Shown here: piece after piece, positions 13,677-25,100 of the stretch | Position numbering within the stretch: position 1 is the first letter of the stretch | Layout of the letters: each line of letters opens with the position of its first letter | Assembly (NCBI RefSeq): GCF_047511655.1 | Contig: NC_133390.1 | Coordinates: forward strand, 121,128,083 to 121,192,082 | From: Castor canadensis | Lineage: Eukaryota; Chordata; Mammalia; Rodentia; Castoridae | Direction: 5' to 3' | DNA length: 64,000 nt | Made by a program: the position numbers and the translations under genes | Notes under the pieces: generated by a model | Database searches by the model: none | What the model was told of the DNA's origin: nothing | The model's input: the letters and a program-made list of their open reading frames with translations, nothing else

Positions 13677-14086
13677 ACACATTCCGACCAAGGACCTGTT
13701 ATATTTTTGATGTTATTTTCATCCGTGTACATCAAAGTAATTGTACTGATTTTGTTCTTGTAATGATACTCTGTTTTGGCTTTGGGTGAACCCTAAAACT
13801 CCAATATTAAAATCTTTCCTGCTAGCCTGTGGTGCTATTGGGAAGTGGAAACTTTACGAGATGTGGCCTAGTGGAAGGTCGGAAGTTCACTATTTTCATG
13901 TGCTTAATGGGATTACTGTGGTCCTCGTAATTTCTGTAATATCCTCTAGGAACTCTTTCTCTTGCCAAGCACAAAATAGGTAGCTTCTTTGTTTTGTTTG
14001 TTTTGTGATAGACTGCAGTTTGAATTCATTTTCAGGAATTCTAGGCAGTTGTTTGACACCTGTGTCAGTCTGCCAGTCTCTTTTGT
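13677..14086. other. Non-satellite DNA next to the array, nothing recognised
   Basis: Non-repetitive, AT-rich sequence directly abutting the satellite edge. From about 13,780 it shows weak resemblance to 45,240-45,300 (shared 'aatattaaaat' and 'gcctgtggtgctat'), so it may be the start of the duplicated block noted elsewhere. No gene is supported. Confidence 0.5.
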
Positions 14087-14215
14087 ATTGAATATTTTTG
14101 AGATATGGTCTACAAGGTATTTTCTTCTGACTGAATTTGAATTGTAATCCTTTGATCTCTGCCTCCTGAGTAGCTAGGATTACAGGTATGAGCCACTGGT
14201 GCCTGGTTAGATGGC
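14087..14215 (-). mobile_element. SINE (7SL/B1-like type)
   Basis: The minus strand reads as a SINE whose conserved part includes 'ggctcatacctgtaatcct' and 'agctactcaggaggcagag'. The plus strand ends 'ggtatgagccactggtgcc'. An A-rich, 'aaaatattcaat'-like end lies at the low-coordinate side. It is a moderately diverged fragment. Confidence 0.75.
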
Positions 14216-15029
14216 TTCTTAAAAATGTCTCTGATAATTTTAGCAATGGTGGGTTCCTTGAACTGATATTTATATATGCCCCTTTCTCATCAAAGTGTAA
14301 ATTTTCTGAATCTTTTCACTGTGCTCCTTTCTCTACTTCGTAGTGTAAATGTGGCTAAAATTATCCAGTAAATACCACAAATGCTGCCTGAGTGATGTGT
14401 TTCCTCATGCCCACCACCTTTCAGATCAGCCTCATACAAAATCTCAAGACATGGGCAAAGTAGGGACAAGTTCTTCCCATCATAGAGTCCTGCTGACATC
14501 AAGTCCAATTTCCAGTAGAATCCTGACCACATGAACCTCACCAGTACCTATCAGCATTGTGGTCGTTGGAGAATATACTGGAATTACCATTAACCTCACT
14601 CACAGCATTGGAATGGTTTTCATCTTGCCTGCACCCCCAAACTGTGACCATGATCATCAATCATTTTCACAGCCATGGTTGCAGTCCTAGTACCAGTTTC
14701 ACTGTCTGTAATTTTTCCACTCTGTGCCAAAACTGATTATTAATTTAGGAGGACTCTGTCCTTGTGCACAGATCATCCCAACTCTTGAGTCAGAGGTGTA
14801 ATTACTGCTTAAGTTTGTCCCCAGAAACAGGGAGCTTATGACTGAAGGCAGTCATAGCTCTTTCCTGTCCACATGGTGCCTTTCACCTTATCACAGTGCA
14901 AGACTTCAGACGATCCTTTTTATGACCTTGTGTGTACACTATTGACATCTCTGAGATGTAAACTAAGCTTCTTCATACATTACTCAATTCTTACAATTCT
15001 ACTGTAGCAGAGCAAATATCACTAACTCA
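14216..15029. other. Intergenic block paralogous to ~45,250-46,270
   Basis: No gene is visible. The block shares ordered, diverged similarity with the region left of the second old L1 at 46.3 kb: 'ctgctgagtgatgg'-like, 'ccaatttctagcagaattct'-like and 'aacctcactcaca'-like segments occur in the same order in both. It is best read as one copy of an old segmental duplication. Confidence 0.6.
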
Positions 15030-15740
15030 TGTGAATTTGATATCACCAACATATTAATGATTCATGCTAGGATCAAGTGTGATTTCCTCTGGGATGCAAG
15101 GGTGGATCATGAAGGTAACATCCACGCACAGGAAATCAATGTGAGTCAATACCCTGTATAGCTATCCTTATCTCAACCAGCAAAAACCCTTGTCCGTTCC
15201 TGTTACTGCTTATACTCTCTCTACAACAAAATTAGAAATAAGGGCAAAATAGTTTCTGCTGGGTATTGAGGGGGTGGGGGGGAGAGGTAGGGGGTGGAGT
15301 GGGGTGGTAAGGGAGGGGGTGGGGGCAGGGGGGAGAAATGAACCAAGCCCTGTATGCACATATGAATAATAAAAGAAAAAGAAAAAAAAAGGTGGATCAT
15401 ACATGCAAATCCATCAAGGTGATTCACCACATTAACAGGGTGAATCACAACTTCTAGGATACAGAATAAGCAATGAACATTAAACATGTTTCCATAATAA
15501 GACTCTCACAAATTGAAGGTTTATACCACAACAAAAATGAAAGGCATGCATAGCCTTTCACAGATAAACCCACAGTTATTGTGAAAAGTGGGATTATTTT
15601 TTCTTCTAGGGTCAGAGAATAACCATGCCTATTCTCATTATTTCTATTCAACAGAATACCGGTTTTTTATCCACAGAAATTGGGAAGGTGAATGAAATTA
15701 AAACACCAATGGAAAGGCACATGTTAATGTCAGATTTACA
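15030..15740 (+). mobile_element. Old L1 ORF2 fragment, split by a younger L1 end
   Basis: Strongly diverged L1 reverse-transcriptase-region sequence. 'ggatgcaagggtggatcat' and 'gtgattcaccacattaaca' correspond to the well-known L1 ORF2 stretch around the RT domain. Further on, 'cctattctcattatttctattc' corresponds to the 'SPLLFN' region. There are many stops and indels. A younger L1 3' end is inserted at 15,111-15,390. A paralogous copy without that insertion lies at 46,270-46,740. Confidence 0.75.
15111..15390 (+). mobile_element. Young L1 3'-end insertion with target-site duplication
   Basis: A 5'-truncated L1 consisting only of the 3' UTR. It runs from 'gaaggtaacatccacgcac' through the G-rich tract (15,260-15,340, rich in GGGGGTGGGG) to 'gaataataaaagaaaaagaaa'. 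It matches the 3' end of the large L1 at 59,680-59,945 nearly base for base. Perfect 10-bp target-site duplications 'ggtggatcat' flank it at 15,101-15,110 and 15,391-15,400. The G-rich tract creates proline-rich frames on the minus strand that are not genes. Confidence 0.92.
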
Positions 15741-15784
15741 TGTGACATACTTTTTATTTTGAAAAGAGACCGTACTTGTACATA

Positions 15785-15870
15785 TCTTTGTGGTGTATGT
15801 TATGGCTTGAAATCAGGGCCTCACACTTGCTAAGCAGGTGCTGTACCACCTCTGCCAGTGATGCTCCTAG
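15785..15870 (-). mobile_element. ID-like (tRNA-derived) SINE fragment
   Basis: The minus strand contains 'ggcagaggtggtacagcac' followed by 'ctgcttagcaagtgtgagg', the A-box and anticodon-like part of tRNA-derived rodent SINEs. It also has a short 3' portion 'ccctgatttcaagcc'. A related SINE sits at the equivalent place in the paralogous block near 46,790. Confidence 0.65.
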
Positions 15871-16499
15871 ACTTTTTGTGCTGCCAAGATATATGAGACA
15901 CAGGATGGATGGATGTAGAATTAAAAATAACTTAAATGCTTGACTAGAGCATTGCTTCAATATTTGGGACCCACTGTGATCTGATCATGAGTATAGACAC
16001 AGGCTCTGAGTATCTATATATTTGTGATCCTTAGGAGTCTTGACACAGAGAGCTAGGAACCTACAGAGTCATTGAAGCCACAGCTTCCTAAAATCCATGT
16101 GTTCTAAAATTTGTCTGACAGAGGAATAGGAGCCATGGACATAATTGACATAGTGTGTTGTGGGTCATTGAGCAGAGACATAGACATAGACTGACCTCTG
16201 GCTTCCAGACCCTATGTACACTTTGCCTGATGTCCTCACCCTGGGCCTTTGTCACTGGTGCCTTTCTCACCCAGTGCAATGTTCATGTGTCCGCTGAGCA
16301 CCAGACAGGTAACACCTGCATGAGAATATACACATCTCACTCTGAGGACCTTGTGTTTAGTGAGAGAGTGTGTGTGCATGTGTGAGTATTTGTGTCTTTC
16401 ACTTGTTTAAATCACATCCCTGAGGGATATCTTATGTATGCCAAAATGAATTTTTAGTTATATAATTCTATGGTTTATGGCCAGTTTGAGGATTTTACA
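15871..16499. other. Intergenic, nothing recognised
   Basis: Unique-looking sequence with no convincing gene, RNA or mobile element. Short overlapping frames on both strands at 16,088-16,385 show no protein signature. Confidence 0.5.
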
Positions 16500-16605
16500 T
16501 CAGAGTTTCTCAACCACAGCTCATTGACATTTGGGTCAGAAAACTCCTTGTGGGTATGGCACTGGGACTGTAGGATGTTATGAAGGATAAATGGTCTCTA
16601 AAAAC
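16500..16605 (+). mobile_element. MER20-like (hAT-Charlie) fragment
   Basis: 'agtttctcaaccacagctc' followed by 'attgacatttgggtcagaa' and 'gactgtaggatgtta' resembles the terminal part of MER20-type non-autonomous hAT elements common to placental mammals. Recognised from memory of the consensus; only about half of the element is discernible. Confidence 0.55.
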
Positions 16606-18940
16606 TAGATAGCAAGTATGTTTCTACTACTTTCCTGAGTGAGAACAGCAATTTCTCTTTCATCTTTGGAAAGAAATGGAACAGAAAATGTCAGTGTGCC
16701 TCACAGTAACCTGGACAAATAAGTGCTGAGACAAGTGGTGAAAAAGAAAGAAGAGGTCTTTCCCTTCATGGAGCTCACAGTACAATAGCAGGTGCTTGGT
16801 AGAGGAGAATTATCTGGATTTATTTTCCCTGGAAGTAGTAGATATTGTCCTGGTACAAAACTTCAAGGAGAAAGTGGTCAGGATGGCATGAATTAGCAAA
16901 TGACGAAATGTCAAAGACAAGTGGCAGAATATATGTGTGGAAGAGCCCTGAAGAGAGCTAAATCAAATCAAGGGAAGGCAAGTTGAGCCAAGCATGCAGA
17001 AGTAGAACCTCTCAACACAATATGCCCATGCAGAATAGAGACATGTGCTGTGAGATTAGCCATGAGACATACATTTTACAGAGAATGCATAATAAGTGCT
17101 GAGTTTTCTGAACCCAAAATGGGAGTGGACTTACTTTTTGAGGCTTTTGAATACCTGAAGGAAGGATCTGATCAAAATCTCAACAGGTTCTTGAAACAAG
17201 CTCAGTTCTAGAATGTTCTTTGGCATACATGTTTAAAGGGCAAAACATGAGGTTGCTCAACAGCTGACTGAAGAGAATTCACCTCATGTGCACCAGGGTA
17301 CATGGCAGTAAAGAAGCTGCCTTCTGTAGGAATGCCCAGCACTGACTTTTCACTTGCTAAACAGCTCACAGAACTTACTAGAAAGCAGCCAAAGTATAAT
17401 ACAGTCTGTGTTCTCCAGAGACATTAGCTTGTTCTTGGAATGGATGTCCAGGACAGTTGAGGGACAAATCCACCCTGAGAAATAAGGTCCTTCTTCAGGT
17501 CCATGACATGACATGAGTGCAGGGTGAGGTAGGGCATTTGCAGAGTGAGGAACTAAAGAGGTATTTTCTTGTGCATGCTGCTGAGGACATTTTCATGCAC
17601 TGTTGAAGGGTGTGGAAAATGTGTTTCCTTGGACCTTGATTTGTGTATATGTGGACACATACAAGCTTGGAAGAAACATTTTGCATGCACTTTCCAGACT
17701 ATAGGAGAGATTTTGTTCATCAAACAACTTAAAAGCCTAAATCACAACTTATGCAAGGTCAAGAAAGAATCACTGAAAGGAAAGATGGAAAATCATCCAG
17801 AAACAAATTGAGCATTAACACAAGAATGAGTGGAGACAGATATGCATCATGGACCATTGTTCCAAAGAAGAGACTTTTACAATATAAAAAACCATTGGTG
17901 ATATTGTGACATTTTCATACATGTACATAATGGGCATTGATGAAATTCACACCACATTACCTTCTGTTGTCCCCTCTGCCATTTTCTGTTGTTCCCTTTA
18001 CTCTTCTAAACAGTCACCATAGGAAGGGAGTTTTAAGTTAATATTTCTGCTCTGAAAATTATATTTTCTGCTGTGAGTCACATATACTTTCTGACACCAT
18101 TTTAAGTACATTACACAAGGTCATACTATGGTGAACTTCCAGTGGTAAAGTCAAGAACAAATATATTTCTAAAGCATAGTCCTTATTATATTTTATTGTC
18201 GATTATTGGATGTGATAATTGTTTTTCCATATTGTATAAGAAAATAACTAATATTTAGTTTTGTAATTTACACTTGCATAACTTTGAAAAGCATATCTCA
18301 TGGTACACGTGAAAATCTAGAAAATGAATGTTCTTCAGGACATAGTCAATAAAGGAGTAGTTACATATTTTAATGCCAAATGAATTCAGTTTTTGGTTAT
18401 TTTAATCATTGTATCAATTTATATGAAAATTATAGTTTGATTGAATTAGAGCATTTGAATATTTTAGGTATTTTGAAATAAAATGGCAAAAACTGGTAAA
18501 AAATAAAAGAAAAGAAAAATAAAGCTAGATGCCAGTGCTGCCAGCAAGAAGATTCTTTCCTCAAATGTGAACACTGAAAACCTTGCCACATCATCAAAGG
18601 TCCTCTGTGGAAGGAAAGTTCTGTTAACATGTGAACACCAATCTTAGCTCAATCAGCATTGTCACATTAGTCTAAGGACAAACAATGATGGAGGAGGACT
18701 GGGAGGGACTTGTGGTGAAGTTAGGATATGGAGGGTGAGGGAGAATCATGTGTGCATTAAGAGTTTATAAACATTTAATGTCATGTCATTGAGTCCTAAG
18801 CACTGTTGTAAACTTACACATCCTTAGCATATACTATTGTGAAATAGGTTCTGAGTATGTCAGACAAGAAGAGAAATATATCTGATATTCTGAGACAGGA
18901 AATCCCCCACAGTTGCTTCATATGTTTGCCTCAGAAGAGA
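16606..18940. other. Intergenic, mostly unassigned
   Basis: No supported gene. A ~125-bp patch at 17,885-18,010 ('cattttcatacatgtacat') resembles the antisense of an L1 3' UTR. The remainder is AT-rich unique DNA. The right part is the RSS-side flank of the VH4-like pseudogene. Confidence 0.45.
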
Positions 18941-19064
18941 AGCTGGCTCGTAGCAGACGCAGGCTCAGATAAAACAATCATGCATCTGAGAGCACCTACT
19001 CTAGAGGTTTCCCTTGTGTGACTGCCCTTAGAACACCTGATGGTCCTGAGAATCTCTGCAGGGA

Positions 19065-19103
19065 AGTTTGTGCCTGGAGTCACAGTGAAGTCCCCTTCTT
19101 GTG
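19065..19103 (-). promoter_or_regulatory. Recombination signal sequence of the VH4-like pseudogene
   Basis: Read on the minus strand: heptamer CACAAGA (19,097-19,103; the first four bases CACA are intact), a spacer of exactly 23 bp, and nonamer GCACAAACT (19,065-19,073). Heptamer and nonamer are both degenerate, but the spacing is canonical for a VH segment. Confidence 0.85.
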
Positions 19104-19396
19104 TCTTGCACAGTAATAATGGTTGTGTCCTCTGTGGTCACAGAGCTCAGCTGCAGGGAGATCTGATTCTTGGACGTGTCTATGGAGATGAATATGTAGC
19201 TCTTGAGGAATGGACTGGAGCCAGTGCTTGCATTAGCAAGTGTATGCCCCAACCGCTCCAAGGTCTTTCCTCATGGCTGAAGGAGCCAGTTCCAGCTGTT
19301 ACTACTGGTTGTGGAAGAGAATCAAGAGACAGCTCAGGTGACCTAAAGGGATTGTGAGGTTTTCACTAAATCAGCTCCTAACTCCTGCAGCTGCAC
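19104..19396 (-). pseudogene. Immunoglobulin heavy-chain V pseudogene, VH4-like
   Basis: The minus-strand V exon starts at the CAGGTGCAGCTGCAGGAG-type FR1 (19,396) and ends at TGTGCAAGA next to the RSS. FR3 contains the VH4-typical 'SIDTSKNQISLQLSSVTTED' (about residues 70-90). The exon is broken by stop codons: TAG and TGA in FR1, including one at the position of the first conserved cysteine, TGA at the start of CDR1, and TGA in FR2. A one-base deletion just before the TAT TAC TGT motif puts the second cysteine out of frame. The CDR1 tryptophan motif 'SWNW' is visible. No leader exon or octamer promoter is recognisable upstream (19,400-19,700), so the 5' part has been lost. Functional V expression is impossible. 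The call rests on framework similarity plus an adjacent RSS. Confidence 0.9.
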
Positions 19397-19399
19397 CTG

Positions 19400-20240
19400 A
19401 GACAGAATATCTAGTGACAAGGAGAATCATATGTTTAAATAATGTCTTACAACCTGTATATATAAAGAGACTGTTCCTTATCTTCTCATCAAGGGCATTC
19501 AGAATATGTGAAATGTGTACAGACTTATTATTATTTAATTTTTGTATTATTCATCTACCTTGCCTTTGACCACTGACACTCTGCATTCTACTCTCTCAGT
19601 CTATTGGACAGTCTTTCACTGGGTTTTATATTTTGTTCCTTGAGGTTTCCTTTCAATATTTTTCTATATAATTTCTCTATTTTTAAAAGTTTTAATTACA
19701 TTCATTGATAGTATCTGTGTGTATCATTAGGATTATTCCACAGATGGATACATTATACCTTGAACAACATCATACCCTCTATGTAATTCTCTTTCATAAC
19801 ATGCAACGTCTTCCCAATTTTATTTGTTTATCTGTATTCATTTTTAATTTATTCAGTTTTTTCATGTCTACTTTGATTTCTTTGACAATTCTTGTAATCT
19901 TTCTTTGGCCAGGATTTTATTCACTTCAATATTATAACAGCCTGCTCTAGTGAAATTGTTCATTTTTTGTACCAAAGGAAATCTTTATTGTAAACAAAAT
20001 AAAAAGTACAACCAAAGAAATTGTGCAAATTGTAACTCACAAGGATTTTTTTAATCAACAAAAAACTGTTTTCCATTGTTCTAAGTTTTGATGTCAGAAA
20101 TTTATATCCAATATACAGAAAAGTTTTAAATGGGAAGATAGTGACATTTCTCACTATATATTTTAAACAATTTACTTTTACCACTGTATATATCATCCCC
20201 TATACAACAGAATATAACAGAAATACTGTTAGCAAAAGTG
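19400..20240. other. AT-rich intergenic sequence
   Basis: Very AT-rich. Parts of 19,680-19,950 look like antisense L1 3' sequence but cannot be assigned firmly. No gene is supported. Confidence 0.4.
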
Positions 20241-20249
20241 AATGTTGGA

Positions 20250-20335
20250 GGCTGAGGCTGGGGCTGGAGCTCAGGGGTACAGCATTTGGCTAGCATGCAC
20301 AAAGGCCTGGGCTCCACGTGTAGCACTTCAGATAC
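20250..20335 (+). mobile_element. ID-like (tRNA-derived) SINE
   Basis: 'ggggctggagctcaggggta' followed by 'cagcatttggctagcatgc' and 'acaaaggcctgggctccac' matches the tRNA-Ala-derived head of rodent ID elements, with A- and B-box-like segments. It lies just beyond the 3' end of the KLF10 retropseudogene. Confidence 0.75.
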
Positions 20336-20414
20336 TAACTACCACACTGTGACACAGTAAGACTTATTCAATTTCTCAGATAGTCCCAATGTTGCAGTGT
20401 TAAGGAGAAGTTAA

Positions 20415-23068
20415 CTCTGCAGATTGTAAATGTTTATTTTCAAGGTGAAAAAAAAGTAAATGTTCTGATAATTTACCTACCTATCTATTTCCACATCCCC
20501 AAAAACTCCTATAAATACGTAGCACATTTATCCATCTGGAAATAATGGACAAAGGTAATAAAGCACACATATCTTCATGTTAAGGGTACTTTACTGACGA
20601 CAAAAACAATCTTTTTCAAGGAGTTATCTAAATTTCTTGATATCCCTTCTTTACAATATATATTTTCATCTTCAGACTTTTTTTCTAAACAAAGTACAGT
20701 GTATCTTAGAGTCTACAGAAAACACATTGGTATACAGTTTTCAAATCTACACAAGAAACTGCAGGCAAACTAAAGTCCAAAGTATAATAAAATGCCTAAA
20801 GAGTCATTTGTTAAACTTTCAAAATAAAAAGTCCAAATGAAAATTGGAGCTGCACTTCAAAGCAATTAAATTAATGAGGATTCCAATTTGGGCCTCCTTT
20901 AGCAATGTATGGCTGTTCAATTCTAAATATCAACAAGTGTAAGAATGGTAGCTCTAGATATATTTAATGAGTACAGCCACAAAGTTCACTGTGAAGACCA
21001 GGAATAAACAAGATAACTCGAGGAAAAGATGACGATCTCTGTGTAATACAAACTGATTTTCTGTCTCCATCTCTGTACCGTAATGTCCAGGCTCTGTCTT
21101 CTTGAAAGCAGTGTTTCGGAATCACACTGAAGTTGGTCTCAAGCATAAACAACAAAAATAAAGTAACAAATGTGCACACAAATTCAAAATCTGTGCTACC
21201 TGTGTTGACCTCATCTGAAACCTTCAAAAAATATTCAAAGGAATACCAGCTTTCTCATCTCTCTTATGTGATAAGAAATGAAACTTGCCCTTCTGTGACC
21301 TGCGTGTGGCCGAAGCACTTCTTGTCATCTAACCCAGGCTGGGCCTTCACCTCAGGTCAGGGGACTTCTGCCTTCAGCCCCCAATGGAGGGCCATAGACT
21401 TGCAGCGGAAGCATTTTGACACCACCCCTGGCTCCTGGCTGTGACCAAAGTTAGTTCTGATTCTTCACCTCCTGGTCTGTCACTGTGTGGGCACAGGGGT
21501 TGGAGGTAGAGCAATGTCGTTTAACTTGCTCACTTCCATTTGCCAGTTTGGGAGCTTCTTGGCTGACAGATGGCGCCGGGCATGCTTTATCAAATGGTCT
21601 CTCCTCATGAACTGCCAGTCACACATGGGACAGGCAAACTTCTTCTCACCCGTGTGGATTCGCTGGTGTCTGGACAGTTTATCAGAATGGGCAAACCTCC
21701 TTTCGCAACCTTTCCAGCTACAGCTAAAAGGCTTTTCTCCTGTGTATGTTCTCATGTGGGCCTTCAGATGGGGACTTTTAAAGTATGTCTTGCTGCATCC
21801 TGGATGGCCATAAATGTGACTTCTTACTTTGGATGAATCCATCTGAGGAGTGATTTTCGTTGTTGAATGGGGAAACCCAGGTGCAGGGGCAATGGGAGAG
21901 AGTCTGGTGCTGTTTGGGCTCACCACTGGAAGCTTTGGGCTCTGCACCACAGGCTGGGGTAGGACGAACATGACAGCACCTTTGGTTACCTGAATACCCA
22001 TGAACACCACAGGGGGCAGACAGCTGGTGGCTGGCTGGGTGGAGTGCTAGGAACAACTGTGGTCACGACAGGGTTGTTTGCAGGGAGGGGGACCATCTGG
22101 AAGATGACACGCACAGGAGGCATTCCCCCTGTGGACCCTGCTGGTGGAGACACCAACGTCGACTTTTGTTGTGGGGATGCAGGGGCTGGCTGAGACCTAC
22201 AGATGACTGTCTCTGCGGAAAGCACAGGAAAGTCATAAAGTGCAGCACCTGCTTTCTCATCAACATCTGCCACGTTGACATTTTGCTCACACTTAGATCT
22301 GTTTGGTGACACTGCTGCACAGGGTATGTTTTTTTCTGGCAGCCTCAACATTTAGGTGGGTTCTTCTTTGAAAAGAATTGTCCTGATAGTTGAGAATGCT
22401 AGCTGCTTTCACTGGGCAGGATTGGTGATTATACAGCTGGGCATCAGCTGTGTGACTGATCACACTTGTTGTCTGAGCCTTGGGGAGTTTGGGGGCAGAT
22501 ACAGGGCTCTTCTTCTTTGAAAGGTGCAGCAATGGGAGGTTTGGCAGTGTCTGAAAATGACTTGAAGTGTCCAGTAGATGGCAGGGTGCCATCATGTTTG
22601 ACACTTGAGAGGGTTCGAAGTCAGAGGGACTGTAAGGAGGAATCAAACAAAATGCTGGGATTGTATGAAAATCAGGTGTGCCTGGAAGCAGACTGTCTTC
22701 CTCTGACATATCTGAGACTGGTGTAATGGGCCTGTTTTCAAGATATTTCTTAAAGTCAGACTTCCAACTGCAGCTCATTGACATAAGTGCTTCTACAGCT
22801 TCAAAATCACTTTTCTCCGCAGTTTTGTTCCAGGAATACATTTCTTTCGACCTTTCAGAAATCATCTCCATTCTTTCCTCTGCAGCTTGCTGGAGAGAAG
22901 CGCCGAAGTTGAGCATGGCTGGCTGTTTGGCCACAGGCTGCGAGCTGAGTGGCTGCTGGGCTGTTGGTTGCCTGGCCACAGCCGGGCACACACAGACACT
23001 TGAGGTCACTCCCGCCGCCACTGCTGCCGCCCCTGCTGCTGCCGCCGCCGCCACCGCCGCGCTCCCAA
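20415..23068 (-). pseudogene. KLF10P: KLF10 (TIEG1) processed pseudogene, 5' UTR to 3' UTR
   Basis: Intronless copy of the mRNA for Krüppel-like factor 10, a TGF-beta-inducible zinc-finger transcription factor. Coding similarity runs from the [10 protein letters not shown] start (ATG at 22,916) to the C-terminal '[20 protein letters not shown]' and a TGA at 21,480-21,482. That is 1,437 bp, against 480 codons in the human protein. The 5' UTR with its GCC-rich alanine-like tract (to ~23,068) and about 1 kb of 3' UTR, with an AATAAA near 20,430, are retained. Frameshifts lie near 22,335 and 22,015, and a compensating pair lies at about 22,510-22,575. The three C2H2 fingers remain readable at 21,530-21,810. 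Finger 1 has lost its first Cys and its last His (both to Tyr), and base-contact residues in the RSDELSR-type helices are altered. No intronic sequence or obvious poly(A) tail remains. A functional product is very unlikely. Confidence 0.93.
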
Positions 23069-24765
23069 ATTGTTGATATTTTTGAGAAGTCACTTTGCCT
23101 TGTTTTCTAATAATTCTTGTATTTCTCTATTGTGATTTGAACATATGGTGCTAACATTGGTGACAGGCACAGGAGAAGACAGAACAATTTCATACACTAT
23201 ATCATACTCCTGCCTTCCCCAGAAACCACAGTCCTGTGTGAGGAGAGAGCTGTGAGCTCCTCCGGCCCAGGCCAGGAAATTTAAACTGGAGCCTGAATAA
23301 TGTTTTGCATGTTGGAAGTCTTCTTCTTATATATGGGGAGGAATTCAGGTCGGGATTCTTATGGTACTAGTGTACCTCTTCAAAATATCGGTTCTCTCAA
23401 ACTTAACTGTTGTATGCATCAGTATTGTGAGAGAAAATGTCCTATAAGTATTTTTGGAAGCTAGTCAAAGTATGTCACTACCATCCTGAGCCCAGGCATA
23501 TCAAATTCAAAATATTACCTCTCATCCCTGTGCCCAGCACACTTCCCTGTCCACACAGGGAAGTTTTCTTCTGGGTTTTTCTTCCCCAGCACATATCCTA
23601 CTTTCTCCTCTGTTCCCGCTACTGAGATTTGGTTCCCAGGTCAGCTGAGATTTTGTTACCTTGCCACATTGCTGTTTTTACATGAGGTTCATGCTGGCCT
23701 TGTGCTCTAAGATGTCTTGTGATCCAAGACATACCTGGCCCAGAAACAACAGAGAGTGGAGAAAATTCTGTCTGTCCTGAGCTTTATTCATAAAAGTGAT
23801 TGTAAGCATTGGACAGGGAAAAGAGACAATCACCTTTCAATTCCCCATTACCTGGATGATAGTTCTGCCTCTCTATGTGACCACTCCTGTTCTATTTTCT
23901 GCTTCCTCTCTGTTTTCCATAGATATCCCGGATTTAAATTCCTAAACTCATCATGGTTTCCCATTTCTGTGATATTATCCATAATTGTAACATACATCAG
24001 TGATGATGTCCACAGCAGTCAACTCTGTCATCACTGGGTCAAAAATCATAGTTTCATTCCTCTCCAAATCCAGTTCAGAAACTGCTTGCAGACACAATAG
24101 CCTATTTCCACTGTAATTTTTTCAGGTAAGATGTCTACTTTCTCTGTTTTAACTTCATAGGATTGATGGAGAGCAGGATGAAGATGCTGCTTCCTCAGTG
24201 AATAAAGAGAATCAGGAGCTTATGAGTAGATTCTTTGTTAAAAGGATTGAGAGATTTGATGACATCCAAGAGAATTGAGGACAGGCACTTGCTATTTAGA
24301 TTCATGTATCATCTGACCCTAGACAGAGGAATCAGTTCTTGACTTATATCTGCTTATCTTCTTGGGGGCTTAGGTGTTCCTTTCCAGAATAACATGAATG
24401 TCAACCCCAAAGTCACAGACAAGTGACTCAGGTAAGGGGTCCTTCAAATCCATCCAGGAAATAATCTCTCAGGGGCATGTTGTGTCTTCAAGACAGATGT
24501 CCCATGAATGTTTGAAACTCTACTTAGGCTGTGGAGGCCACTCCTCATGTCTTGGGGAGCCAGGGGCAAGGGTATCTTGCCCAGAGCAGGCATTTGTATG
24601 ATTGCAGGCAGAGTTGTGTGAAACTTCAGGTGCATGACTCAGTTGAAAGTGTGGCTTGCACATCTCCACAGCTCCTGTCGGAAGGGTAGGGATGATCTCT
24701 CTTGGATCTACAGAGCTGATACTCTTCTCTTCCCCTTCCCTGCCCTATTCAGTTGCGCTTTGCTC
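23069..24765. other. Intergenic, nothing recognised
   Basis: No gene, RNA or repeat recognised. The longest frame (23,756-24,100, plus strand) has no domain signature. Confidence 0.45.
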
Positions 24766-25100
24766 TTTTTTTATTCATTTATTCACATGTCCATACATTG
24801 TTTGGGCCATTTCTTCCCCCTACTCCCCATCTCCTCTCTTCCTCCCCACCTCCTGTTGCTTCCAGGCAGAACCAGTTCTGCCCTTATCTCTAATTTTGTT
24901 GAAGAGAGAGCATAAGCAATAATAAGAAAGACAAAGTATTTTTGCTAGTTGAGATAAAGATAGCTATACAGAGAGATTCCTAGCATTGCTTCCATGTACA
25001 AAGGTGTTACAACATAAGCTGATTCATCTCTACTGATCTTTTCACTACTTCCTGATCCCCTTCTCTTACTGCCCTGAGTCACTTTAAGGTTTCTGTAACT
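24766..25100 (-). mobile_element. Older L1 3'-end fragment
   Basis: The minus strand reads like the 3' UTR of the L1 family seen at 59.7-59.95 kb, but from an older subfamily: 'ctcttcaacaaaattagag', 'ataagggcagaactggttct', a G-rich stretch and 'gaataaatgaataaaaaaa'. The A-rich tail appears as poly-T at 24,766. Confidence 0.75.

Noticed and set aside
759..13763. Recurring 60-93-codon open frames in the first 13.7 kb, as a possible family of small proteins
   Set aside because: They recur once per HOR at the same phase, have no protein signature, lie on both strands and simply follow the satellite period.
15210..15487. Proline-rich minus-strand frames (also at 59,767-59,955 and 24,634-24,922)
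   Set aside because: They are antisense readings of the G-rich L1 3' UTR.
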